A DNA stretch of 64,000 nucleotides from Cognatilysobacter terrigena (GTDB taxonomy: Bacteria; Pseudomonadota; Gammaproteobacteria; Xanthomonadales; Xanthomonadaceae), in NCBI RefSeq assembly GCF_004361065.1, contig NZ_SELT01000017.1:1-64000 (forward strand). Reading direction: 5' to 3'. Below are positions 1 through 11,013 of this stretch, piece by piece; the stretch's first letter is position 1; each line of letters begins with the position of its first letter. Made by a program: the position numbers and the translations under genes. A model generated the notes under the pieces. That model saw only the letters and a program-made list of their open reading frames with translations. It searched no databases and was not told the DNA's origin.

Positions 1-532
1 CGCCTCCGGCGAGTGGCGCGGCCTCGGCGTGCTCGAGGCGTCGAGCACGTCGCGCGATGGCGACTAGTGCACCGGTGGCCAACGCCCAGCCCAACGCGAG
101 TGCGACGAGTGCGGGGCGCGGTGCGACCAACGCGATCGCACCGAGACGCTCCGCGGCGAGATACGACAACGGACCGCCGACCGCACCCAGCACGGCGGCC
201 ATACTCGGGCGCAGCGCGGCGAGCGCATGGTTCAGCGTGATCGCGAAGGCGGCCCACAGCGCGAGGATCCACGCCGGCGCAGGCAGAACGCCCGAGTCCG
301 CGGCGTAGGTCACCCAACCGGAGCGGACCAGCGCGCCGTCGAACAGCAGGCCCATCGCGACGGCGGCCGCCACCGTGCGGACATCCGCTACTCGGTGCGG
401 CGACGCCATCGCCTGCACGATGACGAACACCGCGCAGGCGAGCACGCCGAGCGCAGCCCCGCCGCGCGACGCGGCGAGCACCGTCGCCCACCACGCGAGC
501 TGGAAGCCGACGACGTTGAGCACGCGCGCCAT
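1..532 (-). CDS. DUF2878 family membrane protein (3' end outside window)
   Basis: The reading frame opens at the ATG at 530-532 and stays open to the left edge, giving at least 177 residues. The start reads [11 protein letters not shown] and continues into LAWWATVL, the N-terminal pattern of DUF2878 integral membrane proteins. Several hydrophobic stretches suggest four or five membrane helices in the inner membrane. The start codon shares one base with the stop codon of the upstream cfa gene (TGATG), so it is the last visible gene of the five-gene lipid operon. No biochemical role is established for the family; a function in envelope lipid modification is inferred only from the neighbours. 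The charged C-terminal residues near the edge suggest that most of the protein is present. Confidence 0.85.
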   Translation of the reverse strand, partial: MARVLNVVGFQLAWWATVLAASRGGAALGVLACAVFVIVQAMASPHRVADVRTVAAAVAMGLLFDGALVRSGWVTYAADSGVLPAPAWILALWAAFAITLNHALAALRPSMAAVLGAVGGPLSYLAAERLGAIALVAPRPALVALALGWALATGALVAIARRARRLEHAEAAPLAGG

Positions 533-1812
533 CACGCCTCCAGTGCGACGCGGCGGTCGTGCGTCGACGACGACGGCCGGTAGCCCGGTCGCGCGAACAG
601 CATCTGCGCGACGCCGATGGAGCGCTCGCGGAAGCCGCCCTCGCAGTACGCGAGGTAGAACGTCCACATGCGCATGAAGCGGTCGTCGAAGCCGAGCGCG
701 CGCACCTGCGGCAACCCCGCGAGGAAGCGCTCGCGCCAGGCTTCGAGCGTGCGCGCGTAGGAAAGGCCCATGTCCTCGAGGTGCAGCAACGCGAGGTCGC
801 TCGCGGTCGTCTTCGCCGCCATCATCGCGGCGATCGACGGGATGAACGAGCCCGGGAAGACATGGCGCTTGATGAAGTCGACCGAGCGCAGCGCCTGCGC
901 GTAGCGGTGGTCCTCGATGGTGATGGCCTGCACGAGCGCGAGGCCTTCGGGACGCAGCCGGTCGCGCAGGCAGGCGAAGTAGCGCGTGAGGTTCTCGGGC
1001 CCGATGGCTTCCACCATCTCGATCGACACCAGCTTGTCGTACACGCCGTCGAGGTCGCGGAAATCGCGCAGCAGCACGTCGACGCGATCCTCCAGCCCGG
1101 CTTCCGCGATGCGCGTGCGTGCGAGGTCGTACTGCTCGCGCGACAGAGTGGTCGTGGTGACGTGGCAGCCGTATTCGCGTGCCGCGTGCAGTGCGAACCC
1201 GCCCCAGCCCGTGCCGATCTCCAGCACGCGATCGCCGGGCTGCAAGTGCAGCTTGCGGCAGATCATGTCGAGCTTGCGGGTCGAGGCGACGTCGAGCGTG
1301 TCGTCGTCGCGTTCGAAGAGCGCCGACGAGTACATGAGGTCGTCCGACAGGAACAGCCGGAAGAAGTCGTTGCCGAGGTCGTAATGCGCCGCGATGTTGC
1401 GGCGGGCGCCCGCGCGCGTGTTCATGCGCAGGGCATGCAGCCCGCGCAGCAGCACGCCCGCGAGGCGCGCGGGGCCGCGTTCCATGCCGTCGAGCAGATC
1501 GCGATTGCGCACCAGCAGGCGCACCAGGCCGACGAGGTCGTCGCAGCGCCACAGCCCGTCCATGTAGGCCTCGGCCGCTCCGACGCTGCCGCCCTGCGCA
1601 AGCGCGCGATAGAAGCGCAGGTCGTCGACGTGCAGCACGGGCGTCGGCGTATCCGGCATCGGCTCGCCGAAGGTTTCGCTGCCGTAGGCGTCACGCAGCG
1701 TGACGGTGCCCGCGCGCAGGGCGCGCAGCTGCCGCAGGACGCGCTCGCGCAGCAGGCGATCGAAGGCGCCGAGGGTCGGCGCGGAGGCCAGCGATTGCGT
1801 GGTGTCGTTCAT
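532..1812 (-). CDS. cfa: Cyclopropane-fatty-acyl-phospholipid synthase (SAM-dependent)
   Basis: This 426-residue protein belongs to the Mycolic acid cyclopropane synthetase/Cfa family, which transfers a methylene or methyl group from S-adenosylmethionine to unsaturated acyl chains of membrane phospholipids. The substrate-loop motif YDLGNDFF lies at about residues 144-151, the SAM-binding motif [10 protein letters not shown] at 196-205, and the family signature FIKRHVFPG toward the C terminus. Length fits the soluble enzymes of the family. ATG at 1812 overlaps the stop of the DUF1365 gene by 4 nt; earlier in-frame codons would extend far into that gene. Cfa homologues beside DUF1365 sometimes make methylated rather than cyclopropane acyl chains, so the exact product is open. 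Confidence 0.92.
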   Translation of the reverse strand: MNDTTQSLASAPTLGAFDRLLRERVLRQLRALRAGTVTLRDAYGSETFGEPMPDTPTPVLHVDDLRFYRALAQGGSVGAAEAYMDGLWRCDDLVGLVRLLVRNRDLLDGMERGPARLAGVLLRGLHALRMNTRAGARRNIAAHYDLGNDFFRLFLSDDLMYSSALFERDDDTLDVASTRKLDMICRKLHLQPGDRVLEIGTGWGGFALHAAREYGCHVTTTTLSREQYDLARTRIAEAGLEDRVDVLLRDFRDLDGVYDKLVSIEMVEAIGPENLTRYFACLRDRLRPEGLALVQAITIEDHRYAQALRSVDFIKRHVFPGSFIPSIAAMMAAKTTASDLALLHLEDMGLSYARTLEAWRERFLAGLPQVRALGFDDRFMRMWTFYLAYCEGGFRERSIGVAQMLFARPGYRPSSSTHDRRVALEA

Positions 1813-2600
1813 GCGGACGGTCGCGAAGTCGGGTGGTCGTGGACGGGTGTGCGCTTGAGCCAGAGCCGCAGCGCCTGCCAGTGGATGGCGCCGAGCACCT
1901 GCAGGGTCATCGCCGGATAGCGCCAGAGCAGGCGCGACAGGCCGGCGCGGTCGAGGGGGCGACGCTGCAGCACGAGCGTGGCGTCGAACTCGCGGCTGTC
2001 GCCGTCGCGAACGTCCATGTGCACGAGCAGTGCATCGCCCGGTGGCGTGAACGTCCAGTGGTACTCGCGCTGCATGGCCATGAAGGGCGAGACGTGGAAG
2101 CTCTTGTCGAAGGTCCAGCGCAGGGCGCGGCCGCGCACCTCGGCATCGGCGACCGGCAGCACGTAGGCGTGCCGTTCGCGCCACGGCGTGTTGGTGATCT
2201 CGGCGACGATGAACTCGAGCGTGCGGTGGTCGAGGCCGTAGCAGTAGTAGAAGCTGACCGGGTTGAACGTGTGGCCGAAGTAGCGCGCATGCGTGAGCAG
2301 GCGGATCGGGCCGAAGGTCTGGCGGCCTGTCGCGTCGTGGATGCGTGCGCGCACCGCGTCGGCGAGCGGCATGGTGTCGGGGCCGAGGTAGTCGCTGCGA
2401 CGGAACTCGGCGACGTTGCGGCCGTGCGTCGACCACAGCGGGTGTGCGTCCAGTACGGCGTCGATCTCGTCGAGGTCGACGAACAGCTGCGCCATGCGGT
2501 ACTCGAACGCATGGGGCGAGGGCCGGTGCCGGCGATGCCGCACCGTGCCTTCGTACAGCGCGCTCGCGCGACGCCGCAGCCGTTCGCCGCCGTCGCTCAT
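1809..2600 (-). CDS. DUF1365 family protein
   Basis: This 263-residue protein matches the DUF1365 family, which is nearly always encoded between an amine-oxidase-like FAD protein and a Cfa homologue. Visible family features are the N-terminal [12 protein letters not shown] segment, the [13 protein letters not shown] block near the middle and the [12 protein letters not shown] block further on. There is no signal peptide; one weak hydrophobic stretch is at the C-terminal end. The ATG at 2600 overlaps the preceding gene by 4 nt, as does its own stop with cfa, so the genes are probably translationally coupled. The biochemical activity is unknown; a supporting role in acyl-chain modification is inferred from the conserved gene order. 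Confidence 0.9.
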   Translation of the reverse strand: MSDGGERLRRRASALYEGTVRHRRHRPSPHAFEYRMAQLFVDLDEIDAVLDAHPLWSTHGRNVAEFRRSDYLGPDTMPLADAVRARIHDATGRQTFGPIRLLTHARYFGHTFNPVSFYYCYGLDHRTLEFIVAEITNTPWRERHAYVLPVADAEVRGRALRWTFDKSFHVSPFMAMQREYHWTFTPPGDALLVHMDVRDGDSREFDATLVLQRRPLDRAGLSRLLWRYPAMTLQVLGAIHWQALRLWLKRTPVHDHPTSRPSA

Positions 2601-3910
2601 GCGCCGCTCCACGCGGGCGACGATGTCGCGATGCGGCCATCCGCACGTTCCGTGGCGTCGTCCGTCCACGGCCATGGCACGCCGAGCGCGGTGGCGACGT
2701 CGACCGCACTGCGCAGGCCGTCTTCGTGGAAGCCCCAGCCCCAGTACGCGCCGGCGAACCACGTCGCGCGTCGTCCCTGGATTTCGTGGCGACGCGCCTG
2801 CGCGGCCACGGCCTCGGTGGTGAACACCGGATGCGCGTAGTCGACACGTGCCAGCACGCGGCATGGATCGATCGCGTCGCCGCGGTTGAGCGTGACGACG
2901 ACGGGCGTGGTCACGGGCAGGTGCTGCAGCAGGTTCATGCAGTAGCTGACGGTGCACGGCTGCTGCGGGTCCGGGTCGACGTATGCGTTCCATGCGGCCC
3001 ACGCCTTGCGGTCGCGTGGCAGCAGGCGCGCCTCCGTGTGCAGTACCACCTCGTTGCGCTGGTAGCCGATGGCACCGAGCACTTCGCACTCCTGCGGATC
3101 GGCGTCATTCAGCAGCGCGAGTGCCTGGTCGCTGTGGCAGGCGAGCACGATCTGGTCGAACGTTTCTTCGCCCTCGTCGGTCGTGACGATGACGCCACCG
3201 GCTTCGCGGCGCACCAGCCGGACCGGCGTGCGCAGTCGCACCGACGCCGACCACGTGCGTTCCAGCGCTTCGACATAGCGGGCCGAGCCGCCCTGCACCA
3301 CGCGCCACGGTGCGCGACCGGTGAGCTGCAACATGCGGTGGTTCGCCATGAACTGCACGAGATGGCGCGCCGGGAAATCGAGGATCTGCGCGGCCGGCGC
3401 GGACCACAGCGCCGACGCCATCGGCACGAGGTGGTCGTCGCGGAAGGCGTCGCTGTAGCCTTCGTCGCGCAGGTAATCGCCCAGCGTCGGGCCGGGGGAC
3501 GCCACCCCGAGCAGCCGCGGCGCACGACGATAGAAGCGCACGAGGTCGGCGAGCATCCGCCAGAAACGCGGCGACGCGAGGTTGCGGCGCTGGCAGAAGA
3601 GCGTATCGAGCGACGTCGCGTTGTACTCGAGCCCGGTGCGCGCGTTGTGCACCGAGAAACTCATCGTCGTTTCGCGCGTCGGGACGTCCAGCTCGCGCAG
3701 CAGGCGCGTCAGCAACGGATAGTGCTCGGGGTTGTGGACGATGAAACCGGTGTCGACGGCGAACGTCTGCCCATCGACCTCGACGCGATGCGTATGCGTG
3801 TGGCCGCCGAGATAGTCGTTGGCCTCGAACAGCACGACCTCGTGCGCGCGCGACAGCAGCCACGCGCTGGCCAACCCGGCAATGCCTGAACCGACGACCG
3901 CAATGCGCAT
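2597..3910 (-). CDS. FAD-dependent oxidoreductase, amine-oxidase-like (COG2907 type)
   Basis: The 437-residue product starts with a dinucleotide-binding fold, [12 protein letters not shown] at residues 5-16, followed by the acidic ribose-binding [10 protein letters not shown]. It carries the flavin-containing amine oxidoreductase fold, as in the predicted NAD/FAD-binding proteins of COG2907. The substrate is unknown; in this setting it may oxidise or desaturate an acyl chain. It starts only one base after the end of the desaturase gene and overlaps the DUF1365 gene by 4 nt, so it is part of one transcript. The start is the only ATG that keeps the N-terminal beta strand intact. Confidence 0.9.
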   Translation of the reverse strand: MRIAVVGSGIAGLASAWLLSRAHEVVLFEANDYLGGHTHTHRVEVDGQTFAVDTGFIVHNPEHYPLLTRLLRELDVPTRETTMSFSVHNARTGLEYNATSLDTLFCQRRNLASPRFWRMLADLVRFYRRAPRLLGVASPGPTLGDYLRDEGYSDAFRDDHLVPMASALWSAPAAQILDFPARHLVQFMANHRMLQLTGRAPWRVVQGGSARYVEALERTWSASVRLRTPVRLVRREAGGVIVTTDEGEETFDQIVLACHSDQALALLNDADPQECEVLGAIGYQRNEVVLHTEARLLPRDRKAWAAWNAYVDPDPQQPCTVSYCMNLLQHLPVTTPVVVTLNRGDAIDPCRVLARVDYAHPVFTTEAVAAQARRHEIQGRRATWFAGAYWGWGFHEDGLRSAVDVATALGVPWPWTDDATERADGRIATSSPAWSGA

Positions 3911-3911
3911 A

Positions 3912-4862
3912 TCAGCCGCCCGCCTTCGCCCGCACCCACGCGGGCACCGGCTTCAGGTCGTGCACGAGGCCGAGCGCGGCGAGCAGGCGCAGCCCGTACC
4001 AGGTGATGTCCACTTCCCACCAGAAGAAGCCCTGTCGCGCGGTGCCGGGGAAGAAGTGGTGGTTGTTGTGCCAGCCCTCGCCGAGCGTGAGCAGCGCGAG
4101 CAGCGCGTTGTTGCGGCTGTCGTCGCGCGTGGCGAACCGGCGCGAACCGAACTGGTGCGCCAGCGAGTTGATGGTGACGGTGACGTGGAACAGCGCGACC
4201 GTCGACACGACGAAGCCCCAGACGACGAGCTGCGCGCCGCTCGTGCCGAGCCCGGGCGCGACGCGTTCGAGCAGCGCGCCGACCGCGTACAGCGCGACCA
4301 TCAACGCGACCGGCACCACGATGTCGAACCGGTCGAGCCAGCGGAGCTCCGGAAACCGCGCGAGGTCCGGCACGCGCGTGAGATCGGTGGCGAACGCGCG
4401 TCGCGTCAGGAACCAGCCCATGTGGCTGCGCCAGAAGCCGTGCACGCGCGGGGAATGCAGGTCCTGCGCATCGTCCGCGTGCACGTGGTGATGCCGGTGA
4501 TGCGCCGCCCACCACAGCGGCCCACGCTGGACCGACGACGCCCCGATCACCGCGAATGCGAACTGCATCGCGCGCGATGCACGGAACGTACGGTGGGAGA
4601 AGTAGCGGTGGTAGAAGCCGGTGATCGCGAACATGCGCACGAGGTAGAGCGCGAGCGCGACGACCAGCGCGGTCGTCGACACGCCCACCCACAGGACCGC
4701 TATGCAACCGAGGTGAAGCGCGACAAATGGCAGCGCGCGCACGAGGTCGATGCGGTCGGCATCACCGTCGTCGGCGCGCGTATCGGCAGAGGTGTCGAAC
4801 CACCGGAGGACTGAAGCGGCAACAGGGCTGCGCGCAGGCAGGACACGGGACATGGCGGACAT
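3912..4862 (-). CDS. Membrane fatty acid desaturase (acyl-CoA delta-9 type)
   Basis: This 316-residue integral membrane protein has the three histidine clusters that bind the di-iron centre of acyl-lipid or acyl-CoA desaturases: HRYFSH at 85-90, HHRHHH at 121-126 and HNNHH at 265-269. Four membrane helices surround them. It would introduce a cis double bond in a saturated acyl chain, giving the unsaturated substrate needed by the downstream Cfa enzyme. It is the first gene of the operon. Two ATG codons are possible (4862 and 4853) and neither has a strong ribosome-binding site; the upstream one is used here. Confidence 0.92.
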   Translation of the reverse strand: MSAMSRVLPARSPVAASVLRWFDTSADTRADDGDADRIDLVRALPFVALHLGCIAVLWVGVSTTALVVALALYLVRMFAITGFYHRYFSHRTFRASRAMQFAFAVIGASSVQRGPLWWAAHHRHHHVHADDAQDLHSPRVHGFWRSHMGWFLTRRAFATDLTRVPDLARFPELRWLDRFDIVVPVALMVALYAVGALLERVAPGLGTSGAQLVVWGFVVSTVALFHVTVTINSLAHQFGSRRFATRDDSRNNALLALLTLGEGWHNNHHFFPGTARQGFFWWEVDITWYGLRLLAALGLVHDLKPVPAWVRAKAGG

Positions 4863-5072
4863 CGAAAGGCGACGGCCGCTTTATGGCATGCGCCTGCGGG
4901 CCGCCACATCCGTAGATTTGCGTAGAACCCGCGTGGGTTGCGGAAAGTACGGACATCGCGCGGAGGGCCCCTGCGTAGTTGTACGGACGGCGCGCGCGAT
5001 GACCGGCGCTAACGTCCCGCCTCGCGGTGGCGGAGCGTCCACCGCGCCCTTCCCCCACGACGAGGTCGATGC
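4863..5072. promoter_or_regulatory. Divergent promoter region, lipid operon / outer-membrane barrel
   Basis: This 210-bp gap must drive the lipid operon leftward and the barrel gene rightward. It contains a short dyad, AACCC-GCGT-GGGTT, at 4926-4939, about 65 bp upstream of the desaturase start, and GTAG is repeated close by (GCGTAG at 4920-4925 and again near 4973). These could be operator or alternative-sigma elements. No clear sigma-70 hexamer pair is visible. Regulation by light or oxidative stress is known for similar lipid operons in other proteobacteria but is not demonstrated by this sequence. Confidence 0.35.
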
Positions 5073-5855
5073 ATGAAAGCGTTGCTGATCGCAGCCGCCG
5101 CGCTGCTCGCCACCTCCTCCGTCCATGCCGCCGGGCCCGATGCGGGCCGCTGGTCGTTCACCGTGTTCGGCGGCGCCGACGCGCCCGTCAGCGGTGACGT
5201 CCACGACGGCGCGACGGTCGACGTCCCGGATCTGGGCCCACTCAATCCCGCGCTGGCGGGCGTGTCGGCGCAGCTGCGCATCGGCTCGCGCAGCCATTCG
5301 CGTGTGTACGACGTCGCCCCGTCCGGCGGCCTTGGTTTCGCGTGGGGCGTGAGCGATCGAATGGAAGTATTCGGCGACGTCCGCCAGTCGCGTGCGTCCG
5401 AAGGGCGCCTGCAGGTCGGCGATGCCTTCGTGCCTGCGCTCAACACCTCGCTGCCCGTGTACGGCACGTTCTCGACCTACAAGGCGCTGAGCGTCGAAGG
5501 CGGCGCACGCTGGTACTTCATGACGCCGAAGTACGCGCGGCCCTACGTGGCGGCCCGCATCGGCGGGACGCGCACCGATGACATCAAGGCGACGTTCGAG
5601 ATCCCGGCGGCGGGCATCACCATTCCCGACGCGCCGTTCTATTCCAGCAACTGGGCGCTGAGCGCGGGCGTGGACGTTGGCGTCAACGTGCCGATCTCCG
5701 AGCGCGCGAGCTTCGTCGCCGAAACCGGCATTCGGTACGTCGATAAGCTCGATGGCGACGACAGCGCGATCGGTCCGCTGGGACTCGCGGGCATCAACGA
5801 CACCGGAAAGCGCGTGTCGGTGCCCCTGACCGTTGCGTTGAGGTGGGATTTCTAG
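5073..5855 (+). CDS. Outer-membrane beta-barrel protein
   Basis: The 260-residue precursor begins with a typical signal peptide (MKALLIAAAALLATSSVHA, cleavage after residue 19). The mature part alternates polar and hydrophobic residues in short glycine- and aromatic-rich strands and ends in ...LRWDF; a terminal phenylalanine is the signal used for barrel assembly by BamA. The size fits an eight- to ten-strand barrel of the OmpA/OmpW-like class, without the periplasmic OmpA domain. No enzymatic motif is visible. It is divergent from the lipid operon and its stop overlaps the stop of the response regulator gene in a shared CTAG. Function, for example as a small pore or membrane-anchor protein, is unknown. 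Confidence 0.8.
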   Translation: MKALLIAAAALLATSSVHAAGPDAGRWSFTVFGGADAPVSGDVHDGATVDVPDLGPLNPALAGVSAQLRIGSRSHSRVYDVAPSGGLGFAWGVSDRMEVFGDVRQSRASEGRLQVGDAFVPALNTSLPVYGTFSTYKALSVEGGARWYFMTPKYARPYVAARIGGTRTDDIKATFEIPAAGITIPDAPFYSSNWALSAGVDVGVNVPISERASFVAETGIRYVDKLDGDDSAIGPLGLAGINDTGKRVSVPLTVALRWDF

Positions 5856-6505
5856 GCGAGCGGACCGAGCTCGCGCGCTGGACGCGCAAGGCCGTATTCC
5901 TCGGCCTTGCGCACCAGCTCGACGGTGCTGTGCACGTCCAGCGCCTGCATGATCGCGTAGCGATGCGATTCGACGGTGCGCACCGACACGCCGAGTTCCG
6001 CCGCGACCTGCTTCGAACGCAGTCCCGCGCAGACGAGCTGCAGCACCTGCTTCTGCTTTTCCGTGAGCGCCTGCTTGCGGCCATGCACCGGCGCGGCGAT
6101 GACGTGCGCGGCCAGCGTCGGCGTGATGTAGGTGCGCCCGCCACGCACCGCATGGATCGCACGCAGCAGCTCCTCGCCCGCCGAACTCTTGAGCACGTAG
6201 CCCGACGCACCGGCACGCAGCGCCTGCTCGGCGAGCGCGGGTTCGGCGTGCATGGTCAGGAACACGAACGGCACAGTGATGCCGCCGTCGCGCAGTTCGC
6301 GCATCACGCTCAGGCCGTTACGATCGGGCATCGCGAGATCGGTGACGACGAGGTCGGGCGCGTACTGGCGCACCGCATCCAGCAGCGCCGCACCGCTGGC
6401 CACGCATGCGACCAGCTCGAACTCGTCCTGCAGCAGGCGCTGCACGCCTTCGGCCACCAGGCGGTGGTCGTCGGCAAGCACGATGCGCGGGCGGTCGGAC
6501 GTCAT
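5852..6505 (-). CDS. NarL/FixJ-family response regulator
   Basis: The 217-residue product has an N-terminal receiver domain with acidic pocket residues D12 and D13 and the phospho-acceptor D56 (VVTDLAMP), and a C-terminal LuxR-type helix-turn-helix (LTEKQKQVLQLVCAG ... VSVRTVESHR). It should bind DNA when phosphorylated. The gene is divergent from a histidine kinase gene 89 bp away, its probable partner. ATG at 6505 gives a standard receiver N terminus; an ATG three codons upstream (6514) is an alternative. The gene ends in a 3-nt overlap with the convergent barrel gene. Confidence 0.93.
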   Translation of the reverse strand: MTSDRPRIVLADDHRLVAEGVQRLLQDEFELVACVASGAALLDAVRQYAPDLVVTDLAMPDRNGLSVMRELRDGGITVPFVFLTMHAEPALAEQALRAGASGYVLKSSAGEELLRAIHAVRGGRTYITPTLAAHVIAAPVHGRKQALTEKQKQVLQLVCAGLRSKQVAAELGVSVRTVESHRYAIMQALDVHSTVELVRKAEEYGLARPARELGPLA

Positions 6506-6594
6506 CTGCGGCATTCTCGGCGCGTTCGGACCGGGCGTAGGGCCCGGCCGCGAGCGTACTCCACGACCGTCTCGCCTTGCCGCCTCCGGAGCCC

Positions 6595-8145
6595 ATGAGC
6601 ACACGCCCGCCGATGCCCTCGCTCGCGCTCGCCGCCGTGGTCACGGCGTCGGTGGCGTCGTCGCAGTGGGCCTCGATGCTGCTGTGGATGCCGAACCCGC
6701 ACAGCCACATGGTCTGGTTCCCGGGCGCGGTGCTGCTCAGCGCGCTGTTGCTGCAGCCGCGTCGCCGCTGGTGGGCCTGCCTCGTCGGGACGGCACTCGG
6801 CGAAGCGGCCGCATTCGGCGTCCTCGGCGTCCCGCCGCTCGCGGTGACGCGCGCGATGCTCGGCTCGCTGCTGCTGACCCCCGCGGTGGCGGTGGGCCTC
6901 GACGCCCTGCGCAGCCGGCTGCGCTCGCCGCTCGAGGATTTCCGCCTGCTCACCGCGTTCGTGGTCCTCGCGGGACTCGCGCTGCCGATGCTCAGCGCCG
7001 GATGGATCGCGTGGTCGATCCGGGGCACGGTGCTGGCGCCGTATCTGTCGGACTGGCCGAACGTCACCCTCGCGCAGAGCCTCGGCAATCTCATGCTGGT
7101 GCCGGCGGTGGTGTGGACGGCGCTGCGTCGGCGGCGCGCGGTGCCCGTGGATGCGAGCGGCGTGAGCGTCGCGGTCGGTGCGGCGCTGCTCGTGCTGCTC
7201 TGCGTGCTCTGGACCTGGCGCGTGCCGATGGACCGCCTGCAACCGATGCTGATGGTCGCGCCGGTGCCGTTCCTGATCTGGGCGATGGTGTCGTTCCGCG
7301 CGGTCGGCGCGTCGCTGGCGATGCTCGCGGTGGGTCTGCTCGCCATGCATTTCAGCGCGGCGGGCATCGGTCCCTTCATTCGCGACGACCTCGCCACCAC
7401 CACCGTCGCCGTGCAGCTGTGGACCGTCGCGCTCACCGTCGCCCTGCTCTACATGACCGTGGTCGTCGAGCAGCGCGCCACGCGCACGCAGGCGCTTCAG
7501 CATGCGCATCGGCGTCTGCAGACGATGACCGTGCAGCTGATGCGCGCCCAGGAGGATGAACGCGCGCGCATCGCCCGCGATCTGCACGACGGTATCAACC
7601 AGTCGATCGCGTCGATCGCCATCCGCATGAGCATCGAGCGCCAGCACGCGGAAGGCTCAACGCGCGCGCTGCTCAGCGACCTCCAGACCGCCGTGACCGA
7701 TGTGTCGGAAGACGTACGTCGCCTCTCCCACGAACTCCACCCCAGCCTGCTGCGCTACACCGGCCTACCGGACGCACTGCGCGCGTTATGCGATGCACAA
7801 GCGGGTGCGGCGCAGGTTCGTGCCCGCATCGAAGACTTGCCCGAGCTGCCCTTGGACGTCGCCACCGCGCTGTATCGCATCGCGCAGGAAGCGCTGCAGA
7901 ACGCGCACAAGCATGCATCGGCGACCGTCATCGACGTCCGCCTCGAGCGTTTCGATGGAGGCGTGCGATTGGAAATCGAAGACAACGGCGTCGGCTTCCG
8001 CGATGACCCGAGCACGCATGTCGACGGCCTCGGGTTGCTCAGCATGCGCGAGCGTGCGCGCGAGATCGGTGGGGAGCTTCAGTTGCGTGCCGGAGGGTCG
8101 GGCGGAACGAGAGTGACGGTCGTCGTCCCTCCAGCAAGACGCTGA
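6595..8145 (+). CDS. Sensor histidine kinase with MASE1-type membrane sensor
   Basis: About eight hydrophobic segments fill the first 290 residues and resemble the MASE1 sensor domain. A NarX/DegS-type kinase core follows: HisKA_3 with the phospho-acceptor H331 in ARDLHDG, an N box (IAQEALQNAHKHA), and the ATP-lid motifs DNGVGF and GLLSMRERA. The protein would autophosphorylate at the inner membrane and pass phosphate to the divergent NarL-type regulator. ATG at 6595 follows a CCGGAG ribosome-binding site; a TTG six codons upstream is possible but less likely. The stimulus is unknown. Total length is 516 residues. Confidence 0.92.
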   Translation: MSTRPPMPSLALAAVVTASVASSQWASMLLWMPNPHSHMVWFPGAVLLSALLLQPRRRWWACLVGTALGEAAAFGVLGVPPLAVTRAMLGSLLLTPAVAVGLDALRSRLRSPLEDFRLLTAFVVLAGLALPMLSAGWIAWSIRGTVLAPYLSDWPNVTLAQSLGNLMLVPAVVWTALRRRRAVPVDASGVSVAVGAALLVLLCVLWTWRVPMDRLQPMLMVAPVPFLIWAMVSFRAVGASLAMLAVGLLAMHFSAAGIGPFIRDDLATTTVAVQLWTVALTVALLYMTVVVEQRATRTQALQHAHRRLQTMTVQLMRAQEDERARIARDLHDGINQSIASIAIRMSIERQHAEGSTRALLSDLQTAVTDVSEDVRRLSHELHPSLLRYTGLPDALRALCDAQAGAAQVRARIEDLPELPLDVATALYRIAQEALQNAHKHASATVIDVRLERFDGGVRLEIEDNGVGFRDDPSTHVDGLGLLSMRERAREIGGELQLRAGGSGGTRVTVVVPPARR

Positions 8146-8378
8146 CGGCCTTGTCGCATCGTCGCTCGAACGTTGGAGCGCCGTACGGACGCTGGATTTG
8201 CGCTCAGGCAGTCGCGCCGGTCGGCCGCGGCTCGACGACCGCTGTGTCGAGTCGGAAGCCGAGACCGGCAAGTGGTCCTCGACGAAGTTGCCGGCGAGCG
8301 CTGATGTGCGCATCTCGCCTCGCTATCGCATCCGGATCGGATCAACGGCGGCGGCATTGCATACCGGGCACTGAAACA

Positions 8379-8451
<73 letters not shown>

Positions 8452-8483
8452 GCAGCGATTGGATTGTAGCGGCTGCAGAAACG

Positions 8484-8510
8484 ACGAGCCCGCCATGTCG
8501 GCGGGCTCGT
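8484..8510 (-). terminator. Intrinsic terminator of rpoD
   Basis: An 11-bp perfect stem (ACGAGCCCGCC / GGCGGGCTCGT) with a 5-nt loop lies 24 bp past the rpoD stop. On the minus strand it is followed by CGTTTC, a short T run. It separates rpoD from the downstream tRNA. Confidence 0.75.
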
Positions 8511-8533
8511 GCGTATTTCGATGATGCGATCGA

Positions 8534-10387
<1,854 letters not shown>

Positions 10388-10484
10388 GGGCTGCGCCACC
10401 TGAGTAAAGGGGTCGAGGGAACCGTGCATTATACCAGCGGGACCTGCCGGACTGGTCCGGAAAGGCGCCCGGAGGCTGAGCGGG

Positions 10485-10922
10485 TCAGGCCCGCAGCAGG
10501 AAGGTGACCGGGCCGTCGTTGACCAGGCTGACGACCATATGGGCGCCGAAACGTCCGGTTTCCACCGTCGGATGCGCCAAACGGCAGGCTTCGACGAGCC
10601 GGTTGAAGAGGGGTTCAGCGATCTCAGGCGCCGCGGCGGTCTGGAACCCCGCCCGCATGCCGGACGACGTGTCCGCGGCCAAGGTGAACTGGCTGACCAG
10701 CAGCAGGCCGCCACCGGTCTGGCCCAGGCTCCGGTTCATGCGGCCGCCGTCGTCCTCGAAGACCCGATAGCCCAGCAGGCGTTGCGCCATCCGCGCGACC
10801 TGCGCCTCGCCGTCGCCGGGTTCGACGCCCACCAGCGCGAGCAGCCCGGGGCCGATCGCCCCGACCATCTCGCCCGCGACGACCACGTCCGCGCGCGTGA
10901 CGCGCTGGATCAGGGCGAGCAT
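10485..10922 (-). CDS. dtd: D-aminoacyl-tRNA deacylase
   Basis: This 145-residue cytoplasmic enzyme hydrolyses D-amino acids wrongly attached to tRNA, and also glycine from tRNA-Ala. The two family signatures are both present: SQFTL at residues 77-81 and the Gly-cisPro motif GPVTF at 137-141. Length is exactly that of bacterial Dtd1. It lies upstream of rpoD on the same strand with a 97-bp gap, so it may be transcribed separately. The start is the only ATG that gives the conserved [12 protein letters not shown] terminus. Confidence 0.97.
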   Translation of the reverse strand: MLALIQRVTRADVVVAGEMVGAIGPGLLALVGVEPGDGEAQVARMAQRLLGYRVFEDDGGRMNRSLGQTGGGLLLVSQFTLAADTSSGMRAGFQTAAAPEIAEPLFNRLVEACRLAHPTVETGRFGAHMVVSLVNDGPVTFLLRA

Positions 10923-11013
10923 GGGCTGCGGCGAACGGGCATGCGCTCAGGCTAGCAGAGCCTCCGACGGGCCCGCCCGCTCGGCCGCGCGCGGTCGCCC
11001 GTAGACTGGCCGG

